Shown here piece by piece: positions 1-11,438 of a stretch of 64,000 bases of DNA. Source of the stretch: Steromphala cineraria (Eukaryota > Mollusca > Gastropoda > Trochida > Trochidae); assembly GCA_916613615.1 (NCBI GenBank), contig OU744720.1, positions 74,737,338-74,801,337 on the forward strand, in the 5' to 3' direction. The translations under genes were made by a program, and so were the position numbers. The notes beneath the pieces were generated by a model, which saw only the letters and a program-made list of their open reading frames with translations, was not told where the DNA came from and made no database searches. Every line of letters begins with the position of its first letter. Position 1 is the first letter of the stretch.

Positions 1-101
1 CAATGTAAGCACTTCGTCACAATGGGTGCCGAGTCGCGGAACTGTTAGTTTCAGCACATTTTCGGCAAGTTTGCATGATTTTTAGGGCAAGTAATAATCA
101 G

Positions 102-241
102 AATACTAAACTTCCTTCCATTTAATACTATTTTTATTAAACTTGTGAATGATTTGGTATCAAACTCGCTTTTGCTCGTTTAATACAAAATCATTAACTC
201 GTTTAATAAAAATAGTATTAAATGGAAGGTCGTTTAGTATC
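102..241. mobile_element. Foldback MITE, family 1 (SCAMP intron)
   Basis: Arms of about 30-40 bases begin gaatactaaac and end gtttagtatcc. The inner arms carry ccatttaatactattttt and its complement around a ~45-base centre. No coding capacity. Its end motif (GRATACT-AA) is shared with the element at 2524-2682. Confidence 0.75.
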
Positions 242-365
242 CTCTATGTATTTATGGGGATGTGGCAGTGAAATTTGACTAAATTCAAACCACAATATTT
301 TCAAAGTGTCTGATTTCAAGATTTATTTGTCTTTGAAAATAAGGCTCTTCATGTACCTATTTCAG

Positions 366-473
366 GACCCGTCAGTACAGCAGGCTGCAGGGAAGGGGGG
401 GCAGAAGCCGGGAGGTGGCCTCGATGATTACAACCCCTTTGCTGAGGGCAACCAGACCAGGCCTGCATCAGGG
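366..473 (+). CDS. SCAMP: SCAMP exon: N-terminal cytosolic part with NPF motif
   Basis: It starts after a tttcag acceptor, ends before gtgagc, and has phase 0 at both sides (36 codons). It encodes DPSVQQ, a Gly-rich linker and [10 protein letters not shown]. The NPF tripeptide is the family's EH-domain binding motif. The initiator Met is not in this exon. Confidence 0.92.
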
Positions 474-3400
474 GTGAGCAAAACCTTCTTTTTTCGTTGT
501 TATTGCTTTGTTTGATTTGTTAGTTGAAGATTTTTTTTAACAGAAATTTAAAACCTCAATTTGATAGAAAAGCACATTTATTGTGATATTTCAATTATAA
601 AATTTATGATGAATCAATAATACATGTACCACTTTCATGTATAAAAACAAAGATATTTTTCTAATGAAATGTATCCATGTTTCTGGTGCTTTAGATGTTC
701 TTGTAAACTTATCATTTGAGCATAAAGGTTTTGTCAAGATTTGAGGGTATCTTTTCTATTACCACTGGTGTTTTTTTCATCTTTAATTCTAATTGAGAAA
801 ACGTTACATGCAGTCAACCGCCTCAAACTCACCGCTGGTGCCGCCTCCCCAGCCGGCCCAGACACAGCCGGCCATCATGACCCCGTCTGAGGAACCCCCA
901 CCCCCTTACACCCAGTCCTCCGCTCAGAAGATAGACACCAGCGAACTTCAGAGAAGACAAGAGGTATGCACTACCACTTTGACTATTGACTATATTCATA
1001 TCTTTTATTGGAGAACTATGACCTGTTGAAAGTTATAAGCATATAATTTTCTAAAAATAATTTTTCACTGTTATATACTAGATAAAATATATTATTATCT
1101 GATCAGCGATGAAATACTGGGTTTTATCAGTGAAATAAACTGTCTATCAGGCAACAGTGATGATATATGATATTTTCACTGTGACCAGTGTTTCCGGTGA
1201 CTTTTTAATTCGCCGGTACAGTGTACAGACAGGGGTAATATTTACCGGTACAAAATCAAAATCGCCGGTACCATGTAATTTTTGAATAAAATAAACCATA
1301 TTACACAACAAATCAAGAGACCAAGCACAAATATCAGTCAGCACAGCGAGTTAGCGCGAGTCGATGTTAACACAGGAAGCAACTTGCACAATCATCGAGG
1401 TCATTTCTATATTGAACTTGTAAAATAAAAGTACTTCTTGTTGTGTTGTTGTTTTTAATGAAAATATACAAAGAGAAGTTGAAAATATACGTAGATATTA
1501 AAGAAATATTCAAGCAACCTTCACATACTGTTACACTTCGGCAGATCGATGATCCGATGTGGCTTCACTCGCACCCACGATCGGAAATTGAAACCTGATT
1601 TTCCAAATATTATCAAGAGTTATTACTTCAAAAGGCTTGTTGTCCATTTTAAAGGATTAATAAGATATATTTCCAAAGTTATCAATCACATTTTATCGAA
1701 ATTCATTCAAATCTTTGTCAAAGATACACTCGCGCAAGCACGATGATTTACATTACTTTGAATTTCAATCGTAATATCGTGACGACAAATAACATTCCTT
1801 ATATAATATTGTGCTCCTGGTTATATTTCTGATCGTTATTCTTCGACATTTATACACACAAATATTTCAATTAACTTCATTTTAATTTTGAAAAAGTGAA
1901 ATAGAAATCGTGAAAGAAAATCTGGTATATTTACACAATTAATATTGTATCGACAAAATGTTGTCATGAAATTATTACGACCACGTTTACATGTTTCGTG
2001 CATCTTTTTAAAACCGACTTTCTGATTGGTTGACCTACATGATTAAGCCAATGAAAAGGCTTGTAAGAAATATATCATTTCCAGTAAACACTTCATGCAT
2101 CAAAGGTTGTTGTTGACTGTCGTTCGTTAAGAATTTGTCGAGAATAATATGTAATATGATTAAAACAAACAACAAACACCGTAAGTGAACACTTATAATT
2201 TCTTTTATAGTTTTTGAAAGTAATATACGTCTTCAAATAAGTCAAAGTTCTATTTCAGCGAAAAGACAGTATGATAAAATTGACCAATTTTTACCGGTAC
2301 ACTGTACCGACGGCGCTAGAAATTACCGGTACATTGAATAATTTATCGGTGAAATACCGGTAATTACCGGTTAACGGAAACACTGTGTGACCAGTGACGA
2401 TATATTATATCGTCACTGGTCAGATGCCGGAACTACTTTCAGCCATGTGAACAAAAGGGGGTAACTTTCCAGTTTTAAAGTCATTTTAATTGCATATTTC
2501 ATTAATAAATCATATAATAAATAGAATACTTAATGTGTTTTTTCAAATACCAGGTTTATTTCATCTCGTGACATGGGTAAAGTTAATATTTCACTCGTGG
2601 CTGCGCCACTCGTGAAATATCAACTTTACCCATGACACTCGATGAAATTAACCTGATATTTGGAAAACACCATTAAGTATCCTCTATATCTTTTGCATTT
2701 ACTGTTATGATTTTTATAACATGAATATATTCATAACAACCTTTTGATTAGTAGCCTAACTCCAAGCAGTGCCTTTCAATGTTATTGATAATAGTGAACT
2801 GTTAGGAGCTATCAAACTCTTAACATTGCTACATGTGTTAAATAATTAATAGAGATTACCCTGTAAGGAGTTTAGCATTGTACAGGAAGTAGAGGTCTGC
2901 ATGGTTTGAATGTCAAGGTGACTTTTTAAAATCCAGCTTGTTAATTCTTTTAATGTTAATTTTTCATAAAGGGAAGGGTGAAGTATTCTTCAAATAATTT
3001 TAAAGAAGGTTTAAACTGTTGAGTTGCCTGAAATTTAATGTGTTTTGGAAAAAAACCATTTAACCCTCAGAAAATCCTATGAATGAGTTTAGCCAGTGAT
3101 TTAGGGGAGTCTCAGGAAATGTTCATGGTGTTCCTTATTGTTATCGAAAGTAGAATGTTTTGCTCAAGAAACACCTTTCTCCACTATTCCTACATAGAAG
3201 CTGAATATTTTGCAGTGCTCTCACTATTGATACTGAATTGCTGATAATAATCAGACTTAGGAGAACTAAGATAAGTTTCTTTGTAGTTCTCATGAAATAT
3301 TTGTATGTTTTCAGGAATTAGAAAAGAAAGCTGCTGAACTCCAGAGGAAAGAACAAGAGATGAAGAACATGCAATATAAAGGTAATATTATTTCTCTTTT

Positions 3401-6400
3401 GAAAAAAAAACCCTCATATGATAGAAAAGAGTGGTTGGTACAGCAGTGACAGAAAATTTCAGAACATTAAAAGAAAATGTTGTACTAATGTGAAAATAAC
3501 CAGTAGCTAATCATGTTTTGAGTAAGTTCAAGACTACCATATCAAATGCTAGTTTTGTGTTTATGCATAAGTTTGTAAGTTTTTAAGCAATCATGACATT
3601 TAAGGACAACAATGTCAGACAACTTCTTTATACTTTGGATGTGACAGTTGATTCAGATTCTTGTAAATCCATATTTTTAAGCTCTTACAATAGATAAAGA
3701 GTTTCCTACAACAATAAATAGTTTTGTTTTGAAGTATACATAAGGTATTCAATGTAGGTATGCAAAACTGTGTTATAGATTTAGATTATTGTTCATGAAG
3801 CAATTCGAGCAAATGGGATTTATCCTAAATAAGGAAACTTTGATCAAATAATGAATACATCAAACCAGCTATAGATAAATAAAGCAAGATAAACTTGTCC
3901 AAATGTATTGTGAAAAGATCATTTGTGAAAGGCGATTGAGTCTATCGTGATATGAATCATTGCAACCTCAATGTATTGCTACACCTGTAAAGTGTGGTAC
4001 AGACAAGTGTCTTACTGGTTTTTATGTGCATATGACTATTCAGATCGTCAGAACAACTGGCCTCCCCTTCCTTCCTGGTTCCCGATGGGTCCTTGCTTCT
4101 ACCAGGACTTCAGTGTAGATATACCGTTAGACTTTCAGAGGATTGTCAAGTTTGTCTACTATCTCTGGATGTGTAAGTAGCAGTCTACTCTAAATAATAA
4201 TGTTTTAATTCATTCGGAAGGAGCTGCTCATGGCTGTAAGATTGGCGAATTGGCGCTAAACTTCAACTCAATTACTTATTCAATATGTATAGGTTTTAAA
4301 ACACCAACTTGGTAGATTCATAATCTTTTGACTTTCAACTGTAGCAAACATTAGGTTTTGATCAAACTGATGTTTACTGAATGTCCAAAAAGCCATGTGT
4401 TTGTATTTTTGTAAATTTCAAAGTGCATTTAAAATTTTGTGTAAGTGCTTACTGCTTAAGATATACATTGTCTCTGGATTTCATTGTTTTGCCATTTGTA
4501 TGATTACATCCTGATATCCTTGTAATATCGTATCTTCTTTCTTTCAGTCCATGTATTTGTTTTGTTTCTGAATGTTCTGGCGAGCTTGGCTTACTTCATC
4601 GTTGATAGCACCGGAGGAACCACATTTGGATTGTCCATTCTCTGGTTCATCGTGTTTTCCCCATGTTCTTTCATATGCTGGTATCGACCTCTTTACAAAG
4701 CTTTCAGGTAGGATTCAGGAATCACTTGAATTTGAGAAGCTAAGGTGTCATGGTTACCAAAAGAAATGTATGATTTGTAGAAATTGTAGAAATTGTTGTA
4801 AGGAGCTTTGTAAAAGAGGTCTTGAGTGAGTTATCATACGAATCATACACAAAATCTCTCTTAACGTGAGTCCCTAGTCATAGGTTGTTGTTGTTTACTG
4901 TTAGAATAACCAATAAAAATCAATACATATCTCTAGTACCATGTTAAATTTTAAGAGAAAGAGACACAAGAGAAACAGAAGTTGTTTTCATTACATATTA
5001 GTTTGAATTGTTTCTCAGCCTTTAACTCATTGCACATTAACATTGGTTTAGGTCAGCTTTTGTAGGAGCATAGAAAAAGGAACAATCTACATGATAAAAA
5101 GTAGCAAAGATTGAAAACTTTAAAGGGGCAGTAGCACGTTTTTAAGGGGAGTATAAGGTGATGTCAGGAAAATGAAAATACATTGTTCCAATCTAAAGAC
5201 AATGTATAAAAACTACATGAAGCAGTAATAAATCAAATATATAATGTAAAACTAAGCCATGCGATTCCTTTTCTTACACAAAATGAATAAAAGGTGTTCA
5301 CACAAAAATGGCTGCCAATGGATTTTATGTGAATCATTATACTTTCTTCTCTGACTATGAATGATTGGTTTGTGTAATGAGATTTTTGACACTGTCAAAA
5401 TGATACATTTAGCATTAACTTACAATTATCAGTGAAAAATCAAAAATATAAAATTGTCAAAAAACGTGCTACTGCCCCTTTAAGTGACACTTTCCTTGGT
5501 CTCACATTTCAAAGAACAATTTCTATCAAGACACGTCTATTTTTTGTGTGTCCTAAGATCTTATGTGAATATGCAAATCGGCTTGTTTTCCAAAGGCTAG
5601 GAACAAAAGTGTTGTAAATTTAAAGATTTGTGTCTTTTGACTTTTGATTTTCTAAATAGTTTTATTTCTTTTCTTTTTCAGGAGTGACAGCTCATTCAAT
5701 TTCTTCGTGTTCTTTTTTGTATTTTTCTTTCAATTCTGTGTCTATGTCATTCAATGCTTGGGAATCACAAACTTCACAGTGTGAGTATTATTCTTTTTTA
5801 TTAATTGTTTATAGATATTCAGCAAATCATATAATATTTTCATTGATTGTTGAGCATTTTGTACCCAGAAGTGGAACCTAAGATCAAAAAATCAAGAAGC
5901 GTTAGTTTTTTAAATGACTTTGATAACTATGGTAGTTAAAGTTACATATCTTCTTCAAGTTGTAGTAAATCATTGTGAAATTCTAGTGTTTAGTGTTATT
6001 GCCATATATTTGTCATGAATAATATAAATATGAAGGGAACTCTTTGAGATTTGATCAGGTCAATTATCTTCAATGCATTTAGAGATAATGTGACTATTAG
6101 AAATATTTTGAGAAAGAATGGAGGTATAGGATACTTTTGTCACAATTTAACAATACGATTTAAAATTCCAAAGATTAAAACGGTATGTTAAAAGACAATT
6201 TACATTCAGTCGATGATCATTATCTATCTATGATAAGGTGTAAATTATGCTAAAGGCCTATACTGTTAAACATTTTGTACTGAAATGTAACTCGGTTAAT
6301 CCAAGTCTGAAATTTGTTCACTTGGATACCTGAGATGTAACAGAGAATGTACAGTGAGTGCAGCCCTTCATAAAGATTATTAACAACAAAATTTAACATA

Positions 6401-9400
6401 TAAAGACACCTCTACGTTTCAGTGGCATCATCACAGGCCTAACGACAGTACGCGCAAGCGTGGCTGCAGGCCTCATCATGATATTTATTGGAATCTTCTT
6501 TGGCCTGTTGGCCATAATAAGCTTTGCCACCCTAGTGAAGGTAGAGTCACGGATGTTACCTGCCACCTGGTGGCGGGCGAGGGCTGGCTGGCTGGCACTG
6601 CATTCCCTAGGGGACATTTGTCATCTTGTGTACACATTCAAACTCGCACCCTTATGCTTTAACACCACTCATCGCTTAAGTATCGCCGAAGTTGTGCCGA
6701 ACAACCACCAATTCACTTATTTTCCTCAATAATATAATAACATTTGGGTGTAATTCTGTAAATAATACTCAAATTTAGGATCTAAAATGAGTGTCCTAAA
6801 AGAAAACATTCTCTTTTACGATTGAATCAGCCTTGAAAAATTAAATCTTTGTACCAGTTGTGTTTGAGGAAATCGGACAACATATAATTTCAAGTTAATG
6901 TGAATAGGTATGTTCCTCTTATTCTGTTTCAAGAAGGCAAAGTTCCAATGTGTACACAACTTGACAATTGCTAGAGACTGTTGCTTCTTGGGGCATTACT
7001 CAGCTGTCATCTTGTATGGAACTTGAAGTTCAAATAACAAACTTACTCAGTCATTTCATCACTAGAGATTTTCTCTGGTACATTAGCATATCTACCGGTA
7101 ACCATTAAATCATATTCCATATTCCTCAATGTTTTTACTAATATCAAGAATAATTCAACCAGCCCACTTGAAAAATGGCTTCCAAATCAATGACTCTTAG
7201 AGGCATTTTTAGGCTCTTAGAAAATTAATGGCCAGATTTAAACCAATATTTCCACTGTTTCAGTACTTATTTTAACGGACTGATAACATATTGTAAAGCT
7301 TGCATATATTTCACATTTGGTCACAATAATTCAAAATGTCTGAAAGCTGAACCAAGAACCATGCAAGTGATAGCTGAGTGAGCACTCTGAGTTGTATATT
7401 AACAGCATGTTCATGTTGTTATATGCTACCACTGTCTTGATGGTATTCAGTTCCTCTCCTATCCTAGTCATTCTGTCGCATTAGTAATGTTTTTCTATTG
7501 TAGAGGATGGATTAATGGCCTGTCAGCGTTATCAGTCAGCACAGGGGCAGCAGCAGTAATGCTGTTTGTAGCCTTCTTTTTTACTCTCAAGGCAGTTGCC
7601 TGCATCCTGTTGCTAATCCGGGTAGGTACTTCTTGGTACAGAAGTGTGGAATTAGCTATAACCTAGCAGGAACAGAACAATTTTCTACCAAACGTTTAGC
7701 TTTAATCTATCACTATGTAATTGAACTTTACAATATTAGTATTAACCCTTTCATCCTGAACCTGATTTCTGGCTTGTAGGAATGAAAGGGATAAAAGTAG
7801 TTAATGCTGACGCAACTAGTGTAATTGAACTTTACAATATTAGTATTAACCCTTTCATCCTGAACCTGATTTCTGGCTTGTAGGAATGAAAGGGATAAAA
7901 GTAGTTAATGCTGACGCAACTAGTGTAATTGAACTTTACAATATTAGTATTTACCCTTTCTTCCTGAACCTGATTTCTGGCTTGTAGGAATGAAAGGGAT
8001 AAAAGTAGTTAATGCTGACGCAACTAGTGTAATTGAACTTTACAATATTAGTATTTACCCTTTCTTTCTGAACCTGATTTCTGGCTTATAGGAATGAAGG
8101 GATAAAAGTAGTTAATGCTGACGCAACTAGTGTAATTGAACTTTACAATATTAGTATTAACCCTTTCATCCTGAACCTGATTTCTGGCTTGTAGGAATGA
8201 AAGGGATAAAAGTAGTTAATGCTGACGCAACTAGTGTAATTGAACTTTACAATATTAGTATTTACCCTTTCTTCCTGAACCTGATTTCTGGCTTGTAGGA
8301 ATGAAAGGGATAAAAGTAGTTAATGCTGACGCAACTAGTGTAATTGAACTTTACAATATTAGTATTTACCCTTTCTTCCTGAACCTGATTTCTGGCTTGT
8401 AGGAATGAAAGGGATAAAAGTAGTTAATGCTGACGCAACTAGTGTAATTGAACTTTACAATATTAGTATTTACCCTTTCTTCCTGAACCTGATTTCTGGC
8501 TTGTTTGGATGAATGGGATAAGAGTAGTTAATGCTGACGCAACTAACGTGACTAGAAATCAATGTGCTAGTTTCAGTAATATCAACAGTAATCTAGCGGC
8601 AAGATGTAAGGATTTTGTAATCACTGTGAAACTGATCTAAGAATAGCAGTTAAGTCTTTAGCAGTCGACAGGTTTCAAGTTTAATGCTTAAATTCCCCAC
8701 CATGGAAGCTTTGATATATATAGGTTTGGGAAAAGCAAGGAATTGTAAACTTACAAGGCAGGATAACATTGAGACATTGCAATTTTGTTCGTGCTGACAC
8801 AGGTGATTGAATATGTTACCTTATTAGCAAATCTGAAAAAAATTTGAATTCATGTCAGGGGAATTTCAGTTTAATTGGTTTGATGCGCATCTGTGTAAGT
8901 ATTTTGTTTATTCTGACAACAGTCATGGTTCAAGAAGAAAATATGCTAGGAAAACAGTAACCTTGGTTGTGGATACCACTTTCAGATATGCACTTGTCTG
9001 ATTAGCTGGTATATTTTTCCAAATAATTATCATCCTGAAAAATGAAATTTCATTTGAGAAACTAGCTATCTGGTTGTAGATTTATGGTATTGGTGGTTAT
9101 TTATCCAAGTTGATGGTGTGGGATTTATTATATTCACATATTGGGCCTTTTTGGGGATGATTTTACAAATCGTTAACTGTAGACAGCTTCCCTTCTTTCC
9201 ATAAAATGGTTTCATTTTTAGCTCATCTGGCCTGTAAGGCCCGATGGGCTTATGGCATGGCATGGTGTCCGGCGTCCATCCGTCCGTCAAACTGTCAAAC
9301 TTTGTGTAATTTTGATTTCTTCTTCAGAACCATAAGGCCTAGAAAACTGAAACTTTATGTGCAGACTCCTTGACTAGTGAGGATTATAAATTGTAACTTT

Positions 9401-11438
9401 GGTGGCCCTGTGGCCCCTAATAAGGGTCACATGGGCCACATGCTTAAAACCTATTATCATCCTCTATTTCATAAATATAGGGCCTAGAAAGCTGAAACTT
9501 TGTGTACAGACTCCTTGACTAGTGAGGATTATAAAATGTAGCTTTGGTGGTCCTGTGACCCTGTGGCCCCTAATATGGGCCACAGGGGCGACATCCTAAA
9601 AACCTATTTCCTCCGTCTTCTCCAGAAGCATATGCCTAGAAAGCTGAAATTTTGTGTACAGACTCCTTGACTAGTGAGGATTATAAATTGTAGCTTTGGT
9701 GGCCCTGTGGCCCCAAATAAGGGCCACAGGGGCCACACCCTTAGAACCTATTTTCCACGTCTTCTCCAGAACCATAAGGCCTAGAAAGCTGAAACTTTAT
9801 ACATGTACAGACTCCTTGACTAGTGAGGATTATAAATTGTAGCTTTGATGGCCCTGTGACCCTTAACAAGGGCCACAGGGGCCACACCCTTAAAATCTAT
9901 TTCCGTCTTCTTCTCTAGAAGCATATGCCTAGAAAGCTATACTTTGTGTACAGACTCCTTGACTTGTGAGGATTAATAATTGTAGAATTTGTAACCCTGT
10001 GGCTCCTACTATGGGGGAACCACATTGGCCACAACCTTAAGCAAAATCAAATGTAAAACCTGATGAGCTACAGAGCCAATGGCTCTATTTTTGGCTTATC
10101 AAACCTGAAGGCTTGATGGGCTTTGTTAAGTGTTCAGCATCGGTGTTTAATCCTGCTTTCGGACTTCTCCTCCAGAAGCAATGACCATAAGTTGTAGATT
10201 TGGTGACTCTGTGCACCTTTATCCCCTAAACATCTTCTTTTCCAGGATCAAATACTCTAGAAAGTTGTAGACTGTAGAATTGTCATACACTGATAAGTAC
10301 TTACGGAAGATTTATTCATGTTATTTTGTTTTTAATTATATGATATATCCTAATTTTCTCCCTCGTGATAATTTTCATGAAATTTTCGCAGTATGAGTAA
10401 GTTATGGCATGAACTCATTGTGTAGTAAAAATGTTGTGAGTACAATGTCATTGTCAACAAAAAATGCTTTAATAAGTACATGTATACCATGGCCACCCAA
10501 TCCTTATCCTACTGTTATGTTATAAGATATATCTGTTAATCTGTTAATGTAATATATTGAGGTGCATGCAACCTTAGTTGTTTGGACTATCATGTAATAG
10601 TATTTTTGTTGTTATTAATGTAAAGTTGAAATCATTCAGTTTTAAAGTTTTGTACACTAAGTTGACAGCATGTTTAGTTTAGCACAGTTGCAATAGTTAT
10701 GCATAGCACAGTTTTCTCTCTGATGTATATGCAACTAGTTGGTTTGGTTGTATGGTCTCCATAATGACATTATGATGCAATGAGACTATTTAGGACTGTT
10801 ATATAATTAATGTTGATAATAAACAGCTTGCATGGCTTTTATGCAGCCAGCCCCTTTGTTGTGAATATTCATTTACTAATATTTCTTGCCCTAAAATTTA
10901 AGTTAATAGAGCATGAAAAATTATCTGTTTTTTAAAGTAAAATCTTAGTTTTTTAATTGTTTTGAAATTTGAACATCTATATTTTATTTCAATTATAGAT
11001 AATCAAGAAGTTTATCTCCACTTTGAAGTCAATTTGTTACTGTTCTATTGCAACTGATGGTTATTAATGCACCATTATAAATACTTTCAGTGAAAAAAAT
11101 GACATATGTTTAAAAGAAATATTAATCATAAGGATGACCAAATTGAAAATTCATAAGCATACTGATGACGTTACACCCCTAAACACGTCTACATCTAAAC
11201 TGGATAATAAAGTAGTTGCTAACAAAGATTCTAATTCCATTCTCTAGTGTGACACTGATGTTTTCCCTGGCAGGTTCACAGGATCTACCGGAGCACTGGC
11301 GCCAGTTTCCAGAAGGCCCAGCAGGAATTTGCGACCGGCGTGATGCGCAACGAAGCTGTGCAGAATGCCGCCGCAAATGCCGCGTCTGGGGCTGCACGAG
11401 GTGCCGCTTCACAGTATGGGTCCGGCAACCGGTATTAA
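366..11438 (+). CDS. SCAMP: Secretory carrier membrane protein (SCAMP), 5'-truncated by window edge
   Basis: Multi-exon gene for a tetraspanning protein of post-Golgi and endosomal carriers. Coding exons are 366-473, 814-963, 3315-3381, 4044-4172, 4548-4707, 5682-5780, one of 6423-6540 or 7504-7621, and 11274-11438 (stop TAA). All junctions are AG/GT and phases join without error, giving 331 residues. Order of parts: a YNPF motif, a Pro-rich stretch, a short Lys/Glu-rich helix ([16 protein letters not shown]), NNWPPLP and [15 protein letters not shown]1, TM2, the cytosolic E-peptide-like [12 protein letters not shown]3, TM4, then [16 protein letters not shown] and an Ala-rich tail. These match SCAMP1-type proteins from memory of the family. 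The amino end (expected NPF repeats, about 15-20 residues) must lie before base 1. Known family role is vesicle trafficking and exocytosis; a specific role here is not shown. Confidence 0.95.
814..963 (+). CDS. SCAMP: SCAMP exon: Pro-rich N-terminal segment
   Basis: 50 codons, phase 0 at both sides, acceptor catgcag and donor gtatgc. It encodes a Pro/Gln/Ser-rich stretch with [17 protein letters not shown], which resembles the QPAIMKPTEE...YTQ segment of vertebrate SCAMP1, then the beginning of the helical region. Confidence 0.92.
1186..2385. mobile_element. Non-autonomous hAT-like DNA transposon
   Basis: 1.2 kb in the intron between the second and third SCAMP exons listed here. Ends CAGTGTTTCCG and CGGAAACACTG are inverted repeats. 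TGTGAC directly abuts both sides (1180-1185 and 2386-2391); an 8-bp reading TGTGACCA is possible if the left CA is target sequence. Both subterminal regions carry many CCGGTA motifs, typical of hAT transposase sites. No transposase remains. Its interior (about 1340-2240) is homologous, in reverse, to that of the element at 52363-53920. Confidence 0.8.
2389..2421. repeat. 33-base near-perfect palindrome
   Basis: Two 16-base arms (gaccagtgacgatata and its complement) with a one-base centre, directly beside the hAT-like insertion. With 1155-1185 it probably forms the remains of a foldback element that was the insertion target. Confidence 0.8.
2524..2682. mobile_element. Foldback MITE, family 1 relative
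   Basis: Long arms (about 70 bases) begin gaatacttaatg and end cattaagtatcc, closing on ccactcgtgaaatat and its complement around ctgcg. It would form a large hairpin. Intronic; no coding capacity. Confidence 0.8.
3315..3381 (+). CDS. SCAMP: SCAMP exon: predicted coiled-coil helix
   Basis: 22 codons plus one base. It encodes a charged helix, [19 protein letters not shown], placed as in the family just before the conserved NNWPPLP block. Acceptor ttttcag, donor gtaata. Confidence 0.92.
4044..4172 (+). CDS. SCAMP: SCAMP exon: conserved pre-TM1 block and start of TM1
   Basis: It starts after ctattcag and ends before gtaagt. It encodes the family hallmark [20 protein letters not shown], then SVDIP and the amphipathic lead into TM1 (VKFVYYLWM). 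Entry and exit phases complete Asp and Phe codons with the neighbouring exons. Confidence 0.95.
4548..4707 (+). CDS. SCAMP: SCAMP exon: TM1, TM2 and E-peptide
   Basis: Two hydrophobic segments (around [18 protein letters not shown] and [17 protein letters not shown]) are joined by a short polar loop. They are followed by [10 protein letters not shown], the cytosolic segment between TM2 and TM3 known in the family as the E peptide and implicated in exocytosis. Confidence 0.95.
5124..5479. mobile_element. TTAA-flanked MITE, copy 1
   Basis: 356 bp with 20-bp terminal inverted repeats, AGGGGCAGTAGCACGTTTTT, flanked by TTAA at 5120-5123 and 5480-5483. A TTAA target suggests a piggyBac- or Kolobok-mobilised family. 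It lies in the SCAMP intron before the TM3 exon. A second, inverted copy is at 24797-25139. Confidence 0.85.
5682..5780 (+). CDS. SCAMP: SCAMP exon: TM3
   Basis: It encodes [13 protein letters not shown] followed by an aromatic-rich membrane segment ending GITNFT. It ends two bases into a Val codon before gtgagt. Both alternative TM4 exons complete that codon as Val (GTT or GTA). Confidence 0.93.
6423..6540 (+). CDS. SCAMP: SCAMP TM4 exon A (candidate mutually exclusive exon)
   Basis: 118 nt; acceptor tttcag, donor gtagag. It completes Val then encodes 39 residues: [10 protein letters not shown], a hydrophobic span ([18 protein letters not shown]) and ATLVK, ending in phase 0. It joins in frame to the last exon ([12 protein letters not shown]). 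It has the same length, start phase and end phase as the exon at 7504-7621 and encodes the same structural element, so it looks like a tandem exon duplication. Joined to exon B it would read R-M-D-stop. Confidence 0.88.
7504..7621 (+). CDS. SCAMP: SCAMP TM4 exon B (candidate mutually exclusive exon)
   Basis: 118 nt; acceptor ttgtag, donor gtaggt. It completes Val then encodes 39 residues: [20 protein letters not shown], further hydrophobic residues ([17 protein letters not shown]) and IR. The GW(I)xxL opening is closer to the CGWISSL of vertebrate SCAMP1 than exon A is, so this may be the ancestral form. It ends in phase 0 and joins to the final exon. Confidence 0.9.
7717..8547 (+). repeat. 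104-bp minisatellite, 8 units, each a hairpin
   Basis: Units begin gtaattgaactttac at 7717, 7821, 7925, 8029, 8132, 8236, 8340 and 8444. One unit is a base shorter; the last decays at its end. Within each unit ccctttcatcc pairs with ggaatgaaaggg across a ~22-base loop. It lies in the last SCAMP intron, 95 bases after exon B. Confidence 0.95.
9218..10095 (+). mobile_element. Tandem-core repeat element, copy 1
   Basis: It opens ttagctcatctggcctg with a cgtccatccgtccgtc segment and closes gatgagctacagagccaat. In between are about five units of 143-152 bp (each with actccttgactagtgagg; starts at 9365, 9510, 9662, 9811, 9954) carrying ggccctgtggcccc and complementary stretches. The opening and closing motifs are complementary (gctcatc/gatgagc). 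The architecture recalls mollusc pearl/Helentron-type non-autonomous elements; that assignment is inference. Confidence 0.75.
10096..10290 (+). repeat. Decayed partial copy of the tandem-core element
   Basis: Directly after copy 1, ggcttatcaaacctgaaggc, gatgggctttg and ttctcctccagaagcaatg repeat the head of the same element in diverged form, followed by one worn unit. Confidence 0.5.
11274..11438 (+). CDS. SCAMP: SCAMP final coding exon
   Basis: 54 codons plus TAA after acceptor ccctggcag. It encodes [20 protein letters not shown], then [10 protein letters not shown], an Ala-rich tail and NRY at the end. The GASF.KAQQEF.TGVM block is a family signature of the cytosolic C-terminus. Confidence 0.95.
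   Translation, partial: VHRIYRSTGASFQKAQQEFATGVMRNEAVQNAAANAASGAARGAASQYGSGNRY

Noticed and set aside
7717..8547. Regular direct repeats considered as a CRISPR array
   Set aside because: Whole 104-bp units are repeated with no unique spacers, in a eukaryotic intron; it is a minisatellite.
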